Shown here: in pieces, positions 8,977 to 17,672 of the stretch
How positions within the stretch are numbered: the first letter of the stretch is position 1
Layout of the letters: every line of letters starts with the position of its first letter
Assembly: GCA_963714795.1 (NCBI GenBank)
Contig: CAVQPS010000008.1
Location: 550,980-614,979 of the forward strand
Direction: 5' to 3'
DNA: 64,000 nucleotides
DNA from: DATIXJ01 sp963714795
GTDB taxonomy: Bacteria; Bacteroidota; Ignavibacteria; UBA10030; SZUA-254
Made by a program: the position numbers and the translations under genes
The notes under the pieces: generated by a model
Told to the model about the DNA's origin: nothing
What the model saw: the letters and a program-made list of their open reading frames with translations, nothing else
The model's database searches: none

Positions 8977-9600
8977 ATGAAACAGTTATCGCTTCTTTCT
9001 ATCTTTTTGGCATTCTTCAATGCGTGCATTATGAACGCGCAGGATTTACCTGTCACTCCGCTTCAGACGCAAAAATCCGGAGCTTCGGCCGGTAATCAGG
9101 AATTTACATTTCGTCAAACAACATGGGGTATGTCTAAAGATGAAGTGAAGCGGTCTGAAAAATTGAAACTCATCAATGGTGACACGAATAGACTTTTTTA
9201 TAAAGGTATTATTGACGGAATGGTAACCCTCGTCGTTTATAAATTTTCAAAAGGTAAGCTTTCGTCAGGGACGTATTTTTTTGAAGAAGAACATTCCAAC
9301 AAAAACGATTACATCGACTATTATGAAAAAATGAAGTCTTCGTTGGTCCGGATGTATGATACCCCCAAAGAAGACCGTACCGATTGGAAAAATGACACCT
9401 TCCGTGATTCCCCGCAAAATTGGGGAACGGCCATTTCGGTTGGATTTCTTGAGTATCTTACATATTGGGAAACAAACAAAACAAAGATACTTTTTTCACT
9501 GAGTGGTGAGAATGATGAGGTGAAATTCTTTTTGTCATACCGAAGCGTCGAGTATGCTTCGACAGAGAAGGACGAAGAAGATAATACCAAAGATCATTGA
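8977..9600 (+). CDS. Exported hypothetical protein
   Basis: 207 residues. Residues 1-21 form a signal peptide ('LSIFLAFFNACIMNAQ'). The mature part holds 'FRQTTWGMSKDEVKRSE', a phrase common in small periplasmic or lipoprotein-like bacterial proteins that sense or bind unknown ligands, followed by alternating beta/alpha segments and an acidic C-terminus. The Cys at residue 17 is not in a good lipobox. I do not recognise a named family. The gene is monocistronic, has its own predicted promoter, and lies between the two copies of a ~92-bp direct repeat. Confidence 0.7.
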   Translation: MKQLSLLSIFLAFFNACIMNAQDLPVTPLQTQKSGASAGNQEFTFRQTTWGMSKDEVKRSEKLKLINGDTNRLFYKGIIDGMVTLVVYKFSKGKLSSGTYFFEEEHSNKNDYIDYYEKMKSSLVRMYDTPKEDRTDWKNDTFRDSPQNWGTAISVGFLEYLTYWETNKTKILFSLSGENDEVKFFLSYRSVEYASTEKDEEDNTKDH

Positions 9601-9640
9601 CGATTTCTCACTCTGTACAGCAAGCAATTGAAACCAGACC

Positions 9641-9731
9641 CTGATCGGAAATGGTTGTGGTTTATTTTTACAGCCTGAGGGGTCACATTCAACGGTGAAT
9701 AGGATAACGATACCGTTGAATTGAGAAATTG
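9641..9731 (+). repeat. Direct repeat copy B (~91 bp), downstream of the 8977 gene
   Basis: Diverged copy of 8817-8909, beginning CTGATCGGAAATGG and ending near GTTGAATTGAG. The hairpin arms at its start are degraded (ACCAGACC... against GGTTGTGGTT), and the promoter at the copy A end is not preserved. Confidence 0.65.
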
Positions 9732-9736
9732 AGTAT

Positions 9737-9770
9737 AAAAAAAGCCGCAGTAGAATTTCACTGCGGCTTT
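9737..9770 (-). terminator. Terminator of the pilin-like gene (bidirectional shape)
   Basis: AAAGCCGCAG (9741-9750), loop, CTGCGGCTTT (9761-9770). Read on the minus strand the hairpin is followed by a run of T, so it best serves the 9795-10172 gene. Confidence 0.85.
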
Positions 9771-9794
9771 AGTTATTTAAGGGTACAAATTATT

Positions 9795-10172
9795 TTACCA
9801 GCCCGTGTAAACCAACGTGGTGTTGCCCAACGAATCGGACGTACATGTTGCGACGTACGAACTGTTCATTGAAGAGGTTCCTTTGAGCACTGCACTCGTG
9901 GCACTTACGCTGCTAACAGTGTATGCACCATTATTGTCAGTTGCCATACGTGACGGAATCGTATATCCGGTATATTGTCCGCCGCCGCCGCCCATGGTTG
10001 TCGGGCGAATTCTGAACTGATAGGCGTTCGCTGAAATATTGACTAAGCTTGATGTAACACCGTCTTTATTGGCTTGTGTGCTGTGTGCACTGAACTGCGA
10101 AATACCGACCGCAATTGCTATACCGACGACGATGACGCCAAGAATGATGAGTAAAAGTTGTTGCTGACCCAT
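9795..10172 (-). CDS. Short pilin-like membrane protein
   Basis: 125 residues. Right after 'MGQQQ' comes a ~22-residue hydrophobic helix ('LLLIILGVIVVGIAIAVGI'), then a beta-rich, Ser/Thr/Gly-rich domain with 'MGGGGGQYTGY' and a C-terminal tyrosine/tryptophan end. The layout resembles a type IV pilin or pseudopilin, but the leader is only about five residues and lacks the Gly-Phe-x-x-x-Glu cleavage site, so processing by PilD-type peptidase is doubtful. Similar short proteins occur in Ignavibacteria-like genomes as I recall, without a function. It is monocistronic with a strong terminator, suggesting an abundant product. Confidence 0.6.
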   Translation of the reverse strand: MGQQQLLLIILGVIVVGIAIAVGISQFSAHSTQANKDGVTSSLVNISANAYQFRIRPTTMGGGGGQYTGYTIPSRMATDNNGAYTVSSVSATSAVLKGTSSMNSSYVATCTSDSLGNTTLVYTGW

Positions 10173-10409
10173 AATTTTTCCTTTTTATTGATGAGTTGAG
10201 TTAATTTTTTAACTTTAATCTTCGATTTCTAATCAACACTTCTAATTACCATAATAATCGATGAGAATTCAATCAGGGAAATTGCTGGATTTTTATTTGC
10301 AATAATCAGCAAATACCGGTAATACTACTGTGTTCGAAGAAATATAATCGGAATTATCCCGAATAATATAAATATGTAAAAGAGAGATGCTCGTATGATT
10401 TGATTAAAG
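10173..10409. other. Intergenic region upstream of the pilin-like gene
   Basis: AT-rich; must hold the minus-strand promoter of the pilin-like gene. On the minus strand there is a possible TTGAAT with a TAATTAG about 18 bp on, around 10242-10274, but it is weak. No coding potential seen. Confidence 0.4.
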
Positions 10410-10442
10410 AAAAACCCTGGCCAGAAGTGGTTGGGGTTTTTT
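10410..10442. terminator. Isolated AACCC...GGGGTT hairpin
   Basis: AAAAACCCTGGCCAGAAGTGG then TTGGGGTTTTTT. It has poly-T on the plus strand, but no plus-strand gene lies immediately upstream, so it may insulate the following tRNA transcription unit. Confidence 0.55.
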
Positions 10443-10470
10443 GTTTTCCTTTTAAAGTTTCGTATATTTT
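10441..10470 (+). promoter_or_regulatory. Predicted tRNA-Ala promoter
   Basis: TTGTTT (10441-10446), 16-bp spacer, TATATTTT (10463-10470), 66 bp before the tRNA. It fits the -10 form seen at other sites in the window. Confidence 0.45.
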
Positions 10471-10490
10471 ATTGTCAATTAAGAATTCCT

Positions 10491-10533
10491 AATTAGTAAT
10501 TGATAATTCCCAATTAGTAATTGATAATTTCCC
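10491..10533. repeat. Two-copy tandem repeat (~21-22 bp)
   Basis: AATTAGTAATTGATAATT-CCC at 10491-10511 is repeated at 10512-10533 with one extra T. The copies sit between the predicted promoter and the tRNA-Ala gene, inside the expected 5' leader. Confidence 0.85.
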
Positions 10534-10535
10534 AT

Positions 10536-10608
10536 GGGGCTGTAGCTCAGTTGGGAGAGCGCCTCGTTCGCAACGAGGAGGCCGAGGGTTCGAATCCCTT
10601 CAGCTCCA
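10536..10608 (+). tRNA. tRNA-Ala (anticodon CGC)
   Basis: Full cloverleaf: acceptor GGGGCTG/CAGCTCC, D arm GCTC...GAGC, anticodon arm CCTCG-TTCGCAA-CGAGG giving anticodon CGC, T arm GAGGG-TTCGAAT-CCCTT, discriminator A. The acceptor contains the G3-U70 wobble pair that marks alanine tRNAs. CCA is not encoded. It reads codon GCG. Confidence 0.97.
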
Positions 10609-10655
10609 CTCATGATTTTTCCGCTCAATCTCGTCATACTGGAAACCGTGCCTTC

Positions 10656-12788
10656 ATGAATCAAGGCAAAACCCCCAACCGACTTCTTCAGGAAAAAAGT
10701 CCGTACCTGTTACAACATGCCTACAATCCGGTCGATTGGTTTCCGTGGGGAGACGAAGCATTTGCCAAAGCCCGCCGCGAAAATAAACCTATTTTTGTTT
10801 CGATCGGCTATTCGACATGCTACTGGTGCCATGTCATGGAGCGCGAAGTATTTGAGAACGTCGAAATCGCGCGATTGATGAATGAAAAATTAGTATGCAT
10901 TAAAGTCGACAGGGAAGAGCGTCCCGACATCGACCGTATTTATATGTCTGCCGTGCAAGCAATGACCGGAAGCGGCGGTTGGCCCATGTCCGTCTTTCTC
11001 ACTCCCGATTTGAAACCCTTTTACGGCGCGACATATATTCCGCCCGTGTCGAAATACGGTCGTCCCGGATTCCCGGAGATCGTTAATAAAATCTCGGAAT
11101 TGTGGCAATCGGATCGCGAGAAAATATTCGGGACAAGCGCTCAGCTTGCCGAATATCTTAAAACACCGGGCGGTCAACCATCACAGGGATTTCAGATAAC
11201 CGGGACTATCCTTGATACGGCATTCCATCGTTTCCAGCAAACATACGATCCGGAATTCGGGGGATTCGGCAGGGGACCGAAATTTCCACGACCGGTAAGT
11301 TTTAATTTTCTTTTCGGATATTACGCGAGGAACGGAAATGATTCGGCTCTGGAAATGTCGCTGACGACGTTGCTCGCGATGGCTCGCGGCGGAATGTACG
11401 ACCATATCGGCGGCGGATTTCACCGGTATTCCGTCGACGGGCAATGGCGTGTTCCGCATTTCGAAAAAATGCTGTACGATCAGGCACAGCTTGTCAATTC
11501 GTATCTCGATGCATATCAGATTTCGCATGATGAACAATATGCCGCCATAGCAAGCGATGTTCTTTTGTATGTTGAGCGAAAACTCACCGATCCTCTCGGC
11601 GGATTTTATTCAGCGGAAGATGCCGAGAGTGCAATCAATGCCTCCAATCCTGATGAGAAAGAAGAAGGAGCGTTTTATTGCTGGACATCGTCCGAAATTG
11701 AGAAAATTATCGGGCATGAAGATGCCGTGATCTTCAAGTACCGTTTCGGTGTGCAGGATGCCGGCAACGCGTTGCATGATCCGATGAATGTATTTGCCGG
11801 TAAAAATATTTTATATGCAGCACACAGCATCGAGGAAACTGCAGAACATTGTGGAAAACCGGTCGACTTCGTAGAGAGTTCTCTCAATCAAGCCCGCAAA
11901 AAACTTTTTGATGAACGAGAGAAACGGCCGCGTCCTCATCTCGACGATAAAATCATCACGGCGTGGAACGGCTTGATGATCTCCGCATTTGCGCGGGCAT
12001 ATCAGATTCTTCGCGACCAAAAATATCTCGACATTGCAACCCGGGCTGCAAAGTTCATTGCAAATCATTTATTCGATTCTAAAAAACCGAAACTCTTTCG
12101 CAGATATCGCGACGGCGACGCCCGGTTCGACGGTGGTCTTCAGGATTATTCTTTTTTTGTTTCGGGACTACTGGATTTATATGAAGCGTCTTTTGACTTT
12201 CAATGGTTTGAATTGGCGATCGGGCTTACTTCGAAACAAATAGAATTATTTTGGGATGAGAACGATGGCGGTTTTTTCGATACGCCGGGAACCGATGCAT
12301 CGCTTCTTTTTCGAACAAAAGAAGATTATGATGGCGCAGAGCCGACCGGCAATTCGGTCGCAATCTTGAATCTGTTACGACTTTCCCAAATGACGGACAA
12401 TAAAGATTGGCGGACAAAAGCGGAAACCGGTATTACTGCCTTCGCCGGCCGGTTACAGCAAATGCCCGATGCACTCGCTCAAATGCTTGCCGGCATTGCA
12501 TGGTTGCTTTCTTCACCAAAAGAGATTATTATTGCAGGGAATCCGGCTGCGAACGAAACGAAGATACTCACTGCAATGGTTTATGAAAATTTTATGCCAA
12601 ACAAAATCGTGATGCTTGTTCAGGACGATGGAAAAAAAGATCTTGCATCCTATCTGCCGTTCACGCGGGATATGAAAATGATCGACGGGAAACCGACGCT
12701 GTATGTTTGTGAAAATTATGCGTGCCGCTTGCCGACGAACGATCCGGAAACGGCGAAACAATTATTATATGCAACCGTTCGAGGATAA
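10656..12788 (+). CDS. Thioredoxin-domain DUF255 protein (YyaL/SPATA20-like)
   Basis: 710 residues from ATG 10656; the open frame upstream runs through the tRNA and is not coding. Residues ~10-160 are a thioredoxin-like DUF255 domain: 'NRLLQEKSPYLLQHAYNPVD', then a CxxC in 'STCYWCHVMERE', then 'VDREERPDIDRIYM' and 'GGWPMSVFLTPDLKPFYGAT'. The rest is an alpha/alpha-barrel region related to acylglucosamine epimerases ('GGGFHRYSVDGQWRVPHFEKM', 'DDKIITAWNGLMISAFARAY'). The family is widespread with no settled reaction; a redox or carbohydrate-linked role has been proposed. Four bases separate it from the CDF transporter, so they form an operon. Confidence 0.93.
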   Translation: MNQGKTPNRLLQEKSPYLLQHAYNPVDWFPWGDEAFAKARRENKPIFVSIGYSTCYWCHVMEREVFENVEIARLMNEKLVCIKVDREERPDIDRIYMSAVQAMTGSGGWPMSVFLTPDLKPFYGATYIPPVSKYGRPGFPEIVNKISELWQSDREKIFGTSAQLAEYLKTPGGQPSQGFQITGTILDTAFHRFQQTYDPEFGGFGRGPKFPRPVSFNFLFGYYARNGNDSALEMSLTTLLAMARGGMYDHIGGGFHRYSVDGQWRVPHFEKMLYDQAQLVNSYLDAYQISHDEQYAAIASDVLLYVERKLTDPLGGFYSAEDAESAINASNPDEKEEGAFYCWTSSEIEKIIGHEDAVIFKYRFGVQDAGNALHDPMNVFAGKNILYAAHSIEETAEHCGKPVDFVESSLNQARKKLFDEREKRPRPHLDDKIITAWNGLMISAFARAYQILRDQKYLDIATRAAKFIANHLFDSKKPKLFRRYRDGDARFDGGLQDYSFFVSGLLDLYEASFDFQWFELAIGLTSKQIELFWDENDGGFFDTPGTDASLLFRTKEDYDGAEPTGNSVAILNLLRLSQMTDNKDWRTKAETGITAFAGRLQQMPDALAQMLAGIAWLLSSPKEIIIAGNPAANETKILTAMVYENFMPNKIVMLVQDDGKKDLASYLPFTRDMKMIDGKPTLYVCENYACRLPTNDPETAKQLLYATVRG

Positions 12789-12792
12789 TGTC

Positions 12793-13749
12793 ATGGATGC
12801 CCCGAAAGACCGTGTAACTTCCGTTTATACCGAATCGCAAATGAATCAGATGCGGTTTGCGATGTTCCTCTCGGTCGGTGTCGGATTTTTCATGCTGGTC
12901 ATAAAATTGTATGCCTATTTCATCACCGGCTCGTCGGCGATTTTATCGGATGCGGCGGAATCGATCGTTCATATTTTTGCCGTCGTGTTTGCCGCCTACA
13001 GTTTCAAATTGAGCGTCAAACCGCCTGACGAAAAACATCTCTACGGACATGACCGCATCAGTTTCTTTTCTGCCGGTTTCGAAGGAGCGATGATCGTTAT
13101 CGCGGCGCTGTATATTATTTTTGAAGCGGTGCATAAATGGGTGTTTGGATTGGAAATAGAAAATATCGGTACCGGCGCGACGGTGACATTTTTTGCCATG
13201 GTGATCAACGGTGGATTAGGATGGTATCTTATCCGCAAAGGGAAAGAATATCATTCCATCTTACTCGAAGCGAACGGGAAACATGTGTTGACCGATAGCT
13301 GGACAAGTCTCGGTGTGATTATCGGATTGATCCTGACGATGATTACCGGCTGGCGTCCGTTCGATCCGATTCTTGCAATCCTGGTTGCAATCAATATTCT
13401 TTGGACAGGCACGAAACTGATGCGCCGTTCCATCGGCGGTTTGATGGATGAAAGCGATCCAGCAATCGATACAAAGCTTCGTGCGACACTCGACCGGTTA
13501 TCGACGCAATTCAATATAGCGTATCACGGACTCCGCCATCGTAATGCCGGCAATCGTATTCTCATCGAATTTCATCTCCTGTTCCGCGACGATATCTCTC
13601 TTGTTCACGCCCACGAACAGGCGACACTCATCGAAGACGAACTTCACAACGTATTTCCCGGACAAATAGAAATTCTTACTCACCTGGAACCGTTTGAAGG
13701 GCATGATGAAATTCATGAAAAACTGCTGAAAAAGAACAAGGCGACCTGA
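12793..13749 (+). CDS. Cation diffusion facilitator (CDF) metal exporter
   Basis: 318 residues from ATG 12793, preceded by GAGG at a good distance; earlier in-frame starts overlap the upstream gene. Six membrane segments with the CDF metal sites: 'SSAILSDAAES' in helix 2 and 'KHVLTDSWTSLGVI' (His-x-x-x-Asp) in helix 5. A cytoplasmic C-terminal domain carries 'HGLRHRNAGNRILIEFHL' and 'HAHEQATLIEDEL', typical zinc-sensing dimer surfaces. It exports Zn2+, Fe2+ or similar ions by proton antiport across the inner membrane; the exact ion is not readable. Confidence 0.93.
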   Translation: MDAPKDRVTSVYTESQMNQMRFAMFLSVGVGFFMLVIKLYAYFITGSSAILSDAAESIVHIFAVVFAAYSFKLSVKPPDEKHLYGHDRISFFSAGFEGAMIVIAALYIIFEAVHKWVFGLEIENIGTGATVTFFAMVINGGLGWYLIRKGKEYHSILLEANGKHVLTDSWTSLGVIIGLILTMITGWRPFDPILAILVAINILWTGTKLMRRSIGGLMDESDPAIDTKLRATLDRLSTQFNIAYHGLRHRNAGNRILIEFHLLFRDDISLVHAHEQATLIEDELHNVFPGQIEILTHLEPFEGHDEIHEKLLKKNKAT

Positions 13750-13767
13750 TGGGCCGCCTTGCTTTTT
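13738..13767 (+). terminator. Terminator overlapping the CDF stop codon
   Basis: AAGGCG (13738-13743) pairs with CGCCTT (13755-13760), followed by GCTTTTT. The convergent gene ahcY ends 22 bp beyond. Confidence 0.6.
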
Positions 13768-13789
13768 GAATCTTGATGAAGATTGTTAT

Positions 13790-15067
13790 TTACGTGCCGG
13801 CACTGTAATCGTCGGCATATTTTTTCTGCTCGGCGGTCAGCGTGTCGATCGTATATCCCATCGTTGCCAATTTCACGCCGGCAATTTCCTGATCCTGTTC
13901 GACCGGAATATCGTACACCTGGTTTTCCAACCGTTTGCCTTTTTTGTCGACATCGGCAAGCCGTAACTGCGACATGAATTGATTTGCAAACGACATATCC
14001 ATCACTTCCGACGGATGTCCTTCTGCTGCGGCTAAGTTGACCAGACGTCCTTTCGCAAGAACATAAATCCGGTTGCCGTTCTTCATTGTGTATTGCTCGT
14101 TGTTCGGACGAATTTCTTTGACCGACGAAGCAAGTTTGCCAAGGTCGACAAGATTGATCTCGCAATCATAATGTCCGGTGTTGCAAACGATCGCGCCGTC
14201 TTTCATCGATTTGAAATGGCGGCTCACGATGATATCTTTTACACCGGTTGCTGTTACGAAAATATCGCCGATCTTTGCAGCGTCATCCATTTTCATGACG
14301 CGCATACCGTCGAGTGTCGCCTTGAGCGCTGCAGTCGCTTTCACTTCCGTAGCGATAACGTTCGCGCCCAATCCTTTTGCACGGATCGCAACGCCTTTCC
14401 CGCAATGTCCGTATCCTGCTACCACAAAATTTTTGCCGGCGAGTAATACGCTGGTTGCACGAAGAATGCCGTCCAATGTCGATTGACCGGTTCCGTAGAC
14501 GTTATCGAAATCCCATTTCGTTTCCGCGTCGTTCACGGCAACGACCGGATATCTCAACGCTCCGTCGTTTGCCATGGCACGGAGGCGATGTACGCCGGTT
14601 GTGGTTTCTTCGGTACCGCCGATGATGTGGGGAATGAGTTCTTTATGTTTGTTGTGAACGGTGAAGATAAGATCCGCGCCGTCGTCGAGAGTAAGATTCG
14701 GTTTGAAGCGAAGCGTTTCTTCGATGCACCAGTAAAATTCTTTCACGTTCATTCCGTGCCACGCGAAAATCGAGACGCCTTCGGCTGCGAGAGCTGCGGC
14801 AACGGCATCGTTTGTCGAAAGGGGATTACAGCCGCTCCAGCTTACTTCCGCGCCCGTTTCCACCAGAGTCTTGATAAGAACCGCAGTTTCTTTCGTGACG
14901 TGCAAACATCCGGCAATGCGATATCCCTTTAACGGTTTTGTCCTCTTGTATTTTTCACGCAATGCCATCAACACGGGCATACGGGATTCTGCCCACGCAA
15001 TTAACTGTTTGCCTTCTTCCGCTAATTTTATATTGGCAACTTTGTAACGACCTTTTTTATGATCCAT
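13790..15067 (-). CDS. ahcY: S-adenosylhomocysteine hydrolase
   Basis: 425 residues. It splits S-adenosylhomocysteine into adenosine and homocysteine using tightly bound NAD, relieving inhibition of methyltransferases. Seen: 'GYRIAGCLHVTKETAVLI', 'GAEVSWSGCNPLSTNDAVAA', 'GTGQSTLDGILRAT', the NAD-binding 'VVAGYGHCGKGVA', and 'CNTGHYDCEI'. It lacks the C-terminal Lys/Tyr extension found in eukaryotic and many proteobacterial enzymes, ending 'YADDYSAGT' like the shorter archaeal and Thermotoga type. An AAGGA Shine-Dalgarno precedes it. It lies 47 bp after metK, so methyl-cycle genes are grouped. Confidence 0.97.
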   Translation of the reverse strand: MDHKKGRYKVANIKLAEEGKQLIAWAESRMPVLMALREKYKRTKPLKGYRIAGCLHVTKETAVLIKTLVETGAEVSWSGCNPLSTNDAVAAALAAEGVSIFAWHGMNVKEFYWCIEETLRFKPNLTLDDGADLIFTVHNKHKELIPHIIGGTEETTTGVHRLRAMANDGALRYPVVAVNDAETKWDFDNVYGTGQSTLDGILRATSVLLAGKNFVVAGYGHCGKGVAIRAKGLGANVIATEVKATAALKATLDGMRVMKMDDAAKIGDIFVTATGVKDIIVSRHFKSMKDGAIVCNTGHYDCEINLVDLGKLASSVKEIRPNNEQYTMKNGNRIYVLAKGRLVNLAAAEGHPSEVMDMSFANQFMSQLRLADVDKKGKRLENQVYDIPVEQDQEIAGVKLATMGYTIDTLTAEQKKYADDYSAGT

Positions 15068-15114
15068 GATTCCTTGTTTCCTTGGTGAGGTGGTTTGTTG
15101 GTTGAATAAAAATC

Positions 15115-16275
15115 TTATTGTATTGATTTTTTGAGAATGTTAACCTTATCGGTTTTTTCCCAGGTGAATTCTTTTTCATTCCTGCCGAAATGGCCGTATG
15201 CGGCGGTCTTCCGATAAATCGGACGACGGAGATCAAGCCGTTCGATAATACCGCGGGGCGTCAAATCGAACGGTCCGCCTGCAGCAGATAATTTTTTCAG
15301 AATCGATTCAAGTTGAGAATCTGGTATGACTCCTGTTCCGTATGTTTGAGCATGAATCGAAACAGGTTCGATAACGCCGATGGCATAGGCAACCTGAATC
15401 AAACATTCGCTCGCGAGTCCGGCGGCAACGACATTTTTTGCAATATGCCGCGTTGCGTATGCAGCGCTGCGGTCGACTTTTGTCGGATCTTTTCCGGAAA
15501 ATGCGCCGCCGCCATGCGGTGCCCGGCCGCCGTACGTGTCGACGACAATTTTTCTTCCGGTCAAACCGCTGTCGCCGTGCGGGCCGCCGATTTCAAACAT
15601 GCCGGTCGGATTGACGAAATACCGCGTCTTCGAATCGAGCATTTCTTTCGGAATGACATGCTGAACGACATGTTTGATCACATCACTCTTAATTTTTTTC
15701 TGTGATACGTTTGGTGCATGTTGTGTTGAAACAACGACGGTGTGTACTCGCACGGGTATTTTTCCGTTGTATTCGATCGTCACCTGAGATTTTGCATCGG
15801 GACGGAGATACGGCATCAGCTTCCTGTTGTGTTTGCGGATGTCGGCGAGCCGCTTGACGAGTTTATGAGAATACATGATCGGCATCGGCATCAGTTCCGG
15901 TGTTTCGGTGCATGCATATCCGAACATCATTCCCTGATCGCCCGCGCCGCCGGTATCGACACCTTGCGCGATGTCCGGTGATTGCGAATGAATTGCCGAC
16001 AGAACGGAACAGGAATCGGCATCGAACCCGACGCCTGCTTCCGTGTATCCGATTTCTTTGATGACATTGCGGACGATTTTCTGGACGTCGACATATCCTT
16101 TTGTCGTTACTTCGCCGCCGACGAGGGCAAGGCCTGTTGTGACAAAACTTTCACACGCAACCCGGGAATATTTATCCTGCGTCAGCAGGGCATCAAGCAC
16201 GGCATCGGAAATCTGATCGCAGACTTTATCGGGATGACCTTCGGATACCGATTCGGAAGTAAATAAATATGACAT
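15115..16275 (-). CDS. metK: S-adenosylmethionine synthetase
   Basis: 386 residues, the usual family length. It makes SAM from methionine and ATP in the cytoplasm. Seen: N-terminal 'FTSESVSEGHPDKVCDQISD' (His17-like ATP residue), 'GAGDQGMMFGYACTETPELM' (signature 1) and 'GGGAFSGKDPTKVDRSAAY' (signature 2). It is 15 bp downstream of the sugar nucleotidyltransferase and 47 bp upstream of ahcY. No space for a SAM riboswitch exists directly in front of it, so any control must act on the operon promoter upstream of 17265. Confidence 0.98.
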   Translation of the reverse strand: MSYLFTSESVSEGHPDKVCDQISDAVLDALLTQDKYSRVACESFVTTGLALVGGEVTTKGYVDVQKIVRNVIKEIGYTEAGVGFDADSCSVLSAIHSQSPDIAQGVDTGGAGDQGMMFGYACTETPELMPMPIMYSHKLVKRLADIRKHNRKLMPYLRPDAKSQVTIEYNGKIPVRVHTVVVSTQHAPNVSQKKIKSDVIKHVVQHVIPKEMLDSKTRYFVNPTGMFEIGGPHGDSGLTGRKIVVDTYGGRAPHGGGAFSGKDPTKVDRSAAYATRHIAKNVVAAGLASECLIQVAYAIGVIEPVSIHAQTYGTGVIPDSQLESILKKLSAAGGPFDLTPRGIIERLDLRRPIYRKTAAYGHFGRNEKEFTWEKTDKVNILKKSIQ

Positions 16276-16290
16276 AGTACCTTTCTGAAA

Positions 16291-17265
16291 TTAATGGAAT
16301 TCGATTTCGGATGAATCGCCGATGTTAATTCGATTAAACGTTCCTTCGACCAGTGCGTTGACGCCGACCAACGAATCTTCCAGCACCGCTTTATGCACCT
16401 GAGCGTCTTCACTGACGATCGAATTGCGGATAATCGAATCGGTGACCGTTGCACGATCGGCGATCGTTGCATACGGACCGATAACGGAATGAATAATCGT
16501 GGCAGTTTTTGCAACATAGACCGGCGGTATGATAACGACATTCTTGATGACAACATTATCCTGCTGTTTTTCGAGCAGATGCTGATTGGTTGAAAGAAGA
16601 GTTTCCGGTTTACCGCAATCGTACCATCCGTCGACATGGAATGTTTTAATTTTTTCTCCATGCTGGAGCATCAGTTCCAGCGCATCGGTCAGTTGATATT
16701 CACCTTTCGTGCGGCGATCGCTTTTGAATAATTCCGCAATCGATTCGACGAGGAGTTTCGGATTCCGGATCCAGTATAATCCGACGATGGCAAGATTGCT
16801 TGTCGGGTTTTCCGGTTTTTCGATGAGATGTTGGGCGAAATTGTCGTGCAATTCAACGACGCCGAACCGCCGCGGGTCGGTCACTTCCTTCACGCCGATG
16901 GACGTATATTTTTCGCCGAGCACCGGCTTCAAATTGACATCGAAGATCGTATCGCCGAGGATGATGAGGATCGGTTCAGTGGAAAATGTATCCTTCGCGA
17001 GATAAATCGCGTGGGCGAGGCCTTTGGCTTCCGTCTGTTCCACAAAATCAACGTGGATGCGGTAATGCGACTGGACATACTCACGAATCTTATCTCCGAG
17101 GTGGCCAACAATGATAGTGGCTTCATCGAATCCGTCTTCGATAATTTTATCGAGAATATGACCGATGATCGGCTTGCCCGCAACGTTCAGTAATACTTTC
17201 GGAACGGTGAACGTGTGTGGGCGAAGCCGGCTTCCGAATCCGGCTACCGGAATAATTGCGCGCAT
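16291..17265 (-). CDS. Sugar-phosphate nucleotidyltransferase
   Basis: 324 residues. The N-terminal nucleotidyltransferase domain starts 'MRAIIPVAGFGSRLRPHTFT', matching the G-x-G-x-R-L-x-P NTP loop, then 'PKVLLNVAGKPII' with the sugar-phosphate lysine; 'ILGDTIFDV' supplies the metal Asp. From about residue 240 hexapeptide-like repeats ('VYVAKTATIIHSVIGPYATI') form a left-handed beta-helix. This is the long RmlA/GlmU-like type that activates glucose-1-phosphate or a related sugar with dTTP, UTP or GTP. The specific nucleotide cannot be told. It heads the operon with metK and ahcY, an unrelated pathway, so co-transcription may be housekeeping only. Confidence 0.9.
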   Translation of the reverse strand: MRAIIPVAGFGSRLRPHTFTVPKVLLNVAGKPIIGHILDKIIEDGFDEATIIVGHLGDKIREYVQSHYRIHVDFVEQTEAKGLAHAIYLAKDTFSTEPILIILGDTIFDVNLKPVLGEKYTSIGVKEVTDPRRFGVVELHDNFAQHLIEKPENPTSNLAIVGLYWIRNPKLLVESIAELFKSDRRTKGEYQLTDALELMLQHGEKIKTFHVDGWYDCGKPETLLSTNQHLLEKQQDNVVIKNVVIIPPVYVAKTATIIHSVIGPYATIADRATVTDSIIRNSIVSEDAQVHKAVLEDSLVGVNALVEGTFNRINIGDSSEIEFH

Positions 17266-17672
17266 GGCGTTAGATTTTTTTCATAAAAAATATGGAAGCA
17301 CCTGTCGATCCGACAAGATTCAAACCGACCGTTATGAAACTCCTCATTATCAACCGGAAATGCAAATTAGTGGCGATTGCGACTGATATCGCAACATTCA
17401 TTGAAATTAAAAATTAAATATAAGTTTTATTGTGATTCCAAACAAATTATTCAAATTGCCGGGAGGAAGTTCAACTTCCGACCAAGTTTTGTCTAGTCAG
17501 CAGTAGAACTGCTTCCCAGTGGGGAAAAATGGAAATTCTTGACAATGTCGCGATAAAATTTTACCTTGGAAGTGAAACTCAGGGAAATTCCAATCAAGTC
17601 GTTTCGTTCTTACCGATACCTTAATAACTTCAAATGCTTTAGTGTCTATGCCATATCATAAAAGTGGAAAGC
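17266..17672. other. Divergent intergenic region
   Basis: About 400 bp between the nucleotidyltransferase operon and the propeller-like repeat gene. It holds a plus-strand promoter at 17539-17569 and, on the minus strand, a possible -10 TAATTTGC with a poorly spaced TTGCGA. A GGAAGTTCAACTTCC palindrome-like stretch (around 17464-17478) may be an operator. No coding potential. Confidence 0.45.
17539..17569 (+). promoter_or_regulatory. Predicted promoter
   Basis: TTGACA (17539-17544), 17-bp spacer, TACCTTGG (17562-17569); about 104 bp before the repeat protein start. It fits the recurring form in this window. Confidence 0.55.

Noticed and set aside
10521..10655. Upstream extension of the DUF255 open frame
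   Set aside because: It reads straight through the tRNA-Ala gene; the protein start is ATG 10656.
15068..16290. SAM or SAH riboswitch controlling metK/ahcY
   Set aside because: The gaps before metK (15 bp) and ahcY (47 bp) are too short, and no SAM-I-like stem set was seen upstream of the operon.
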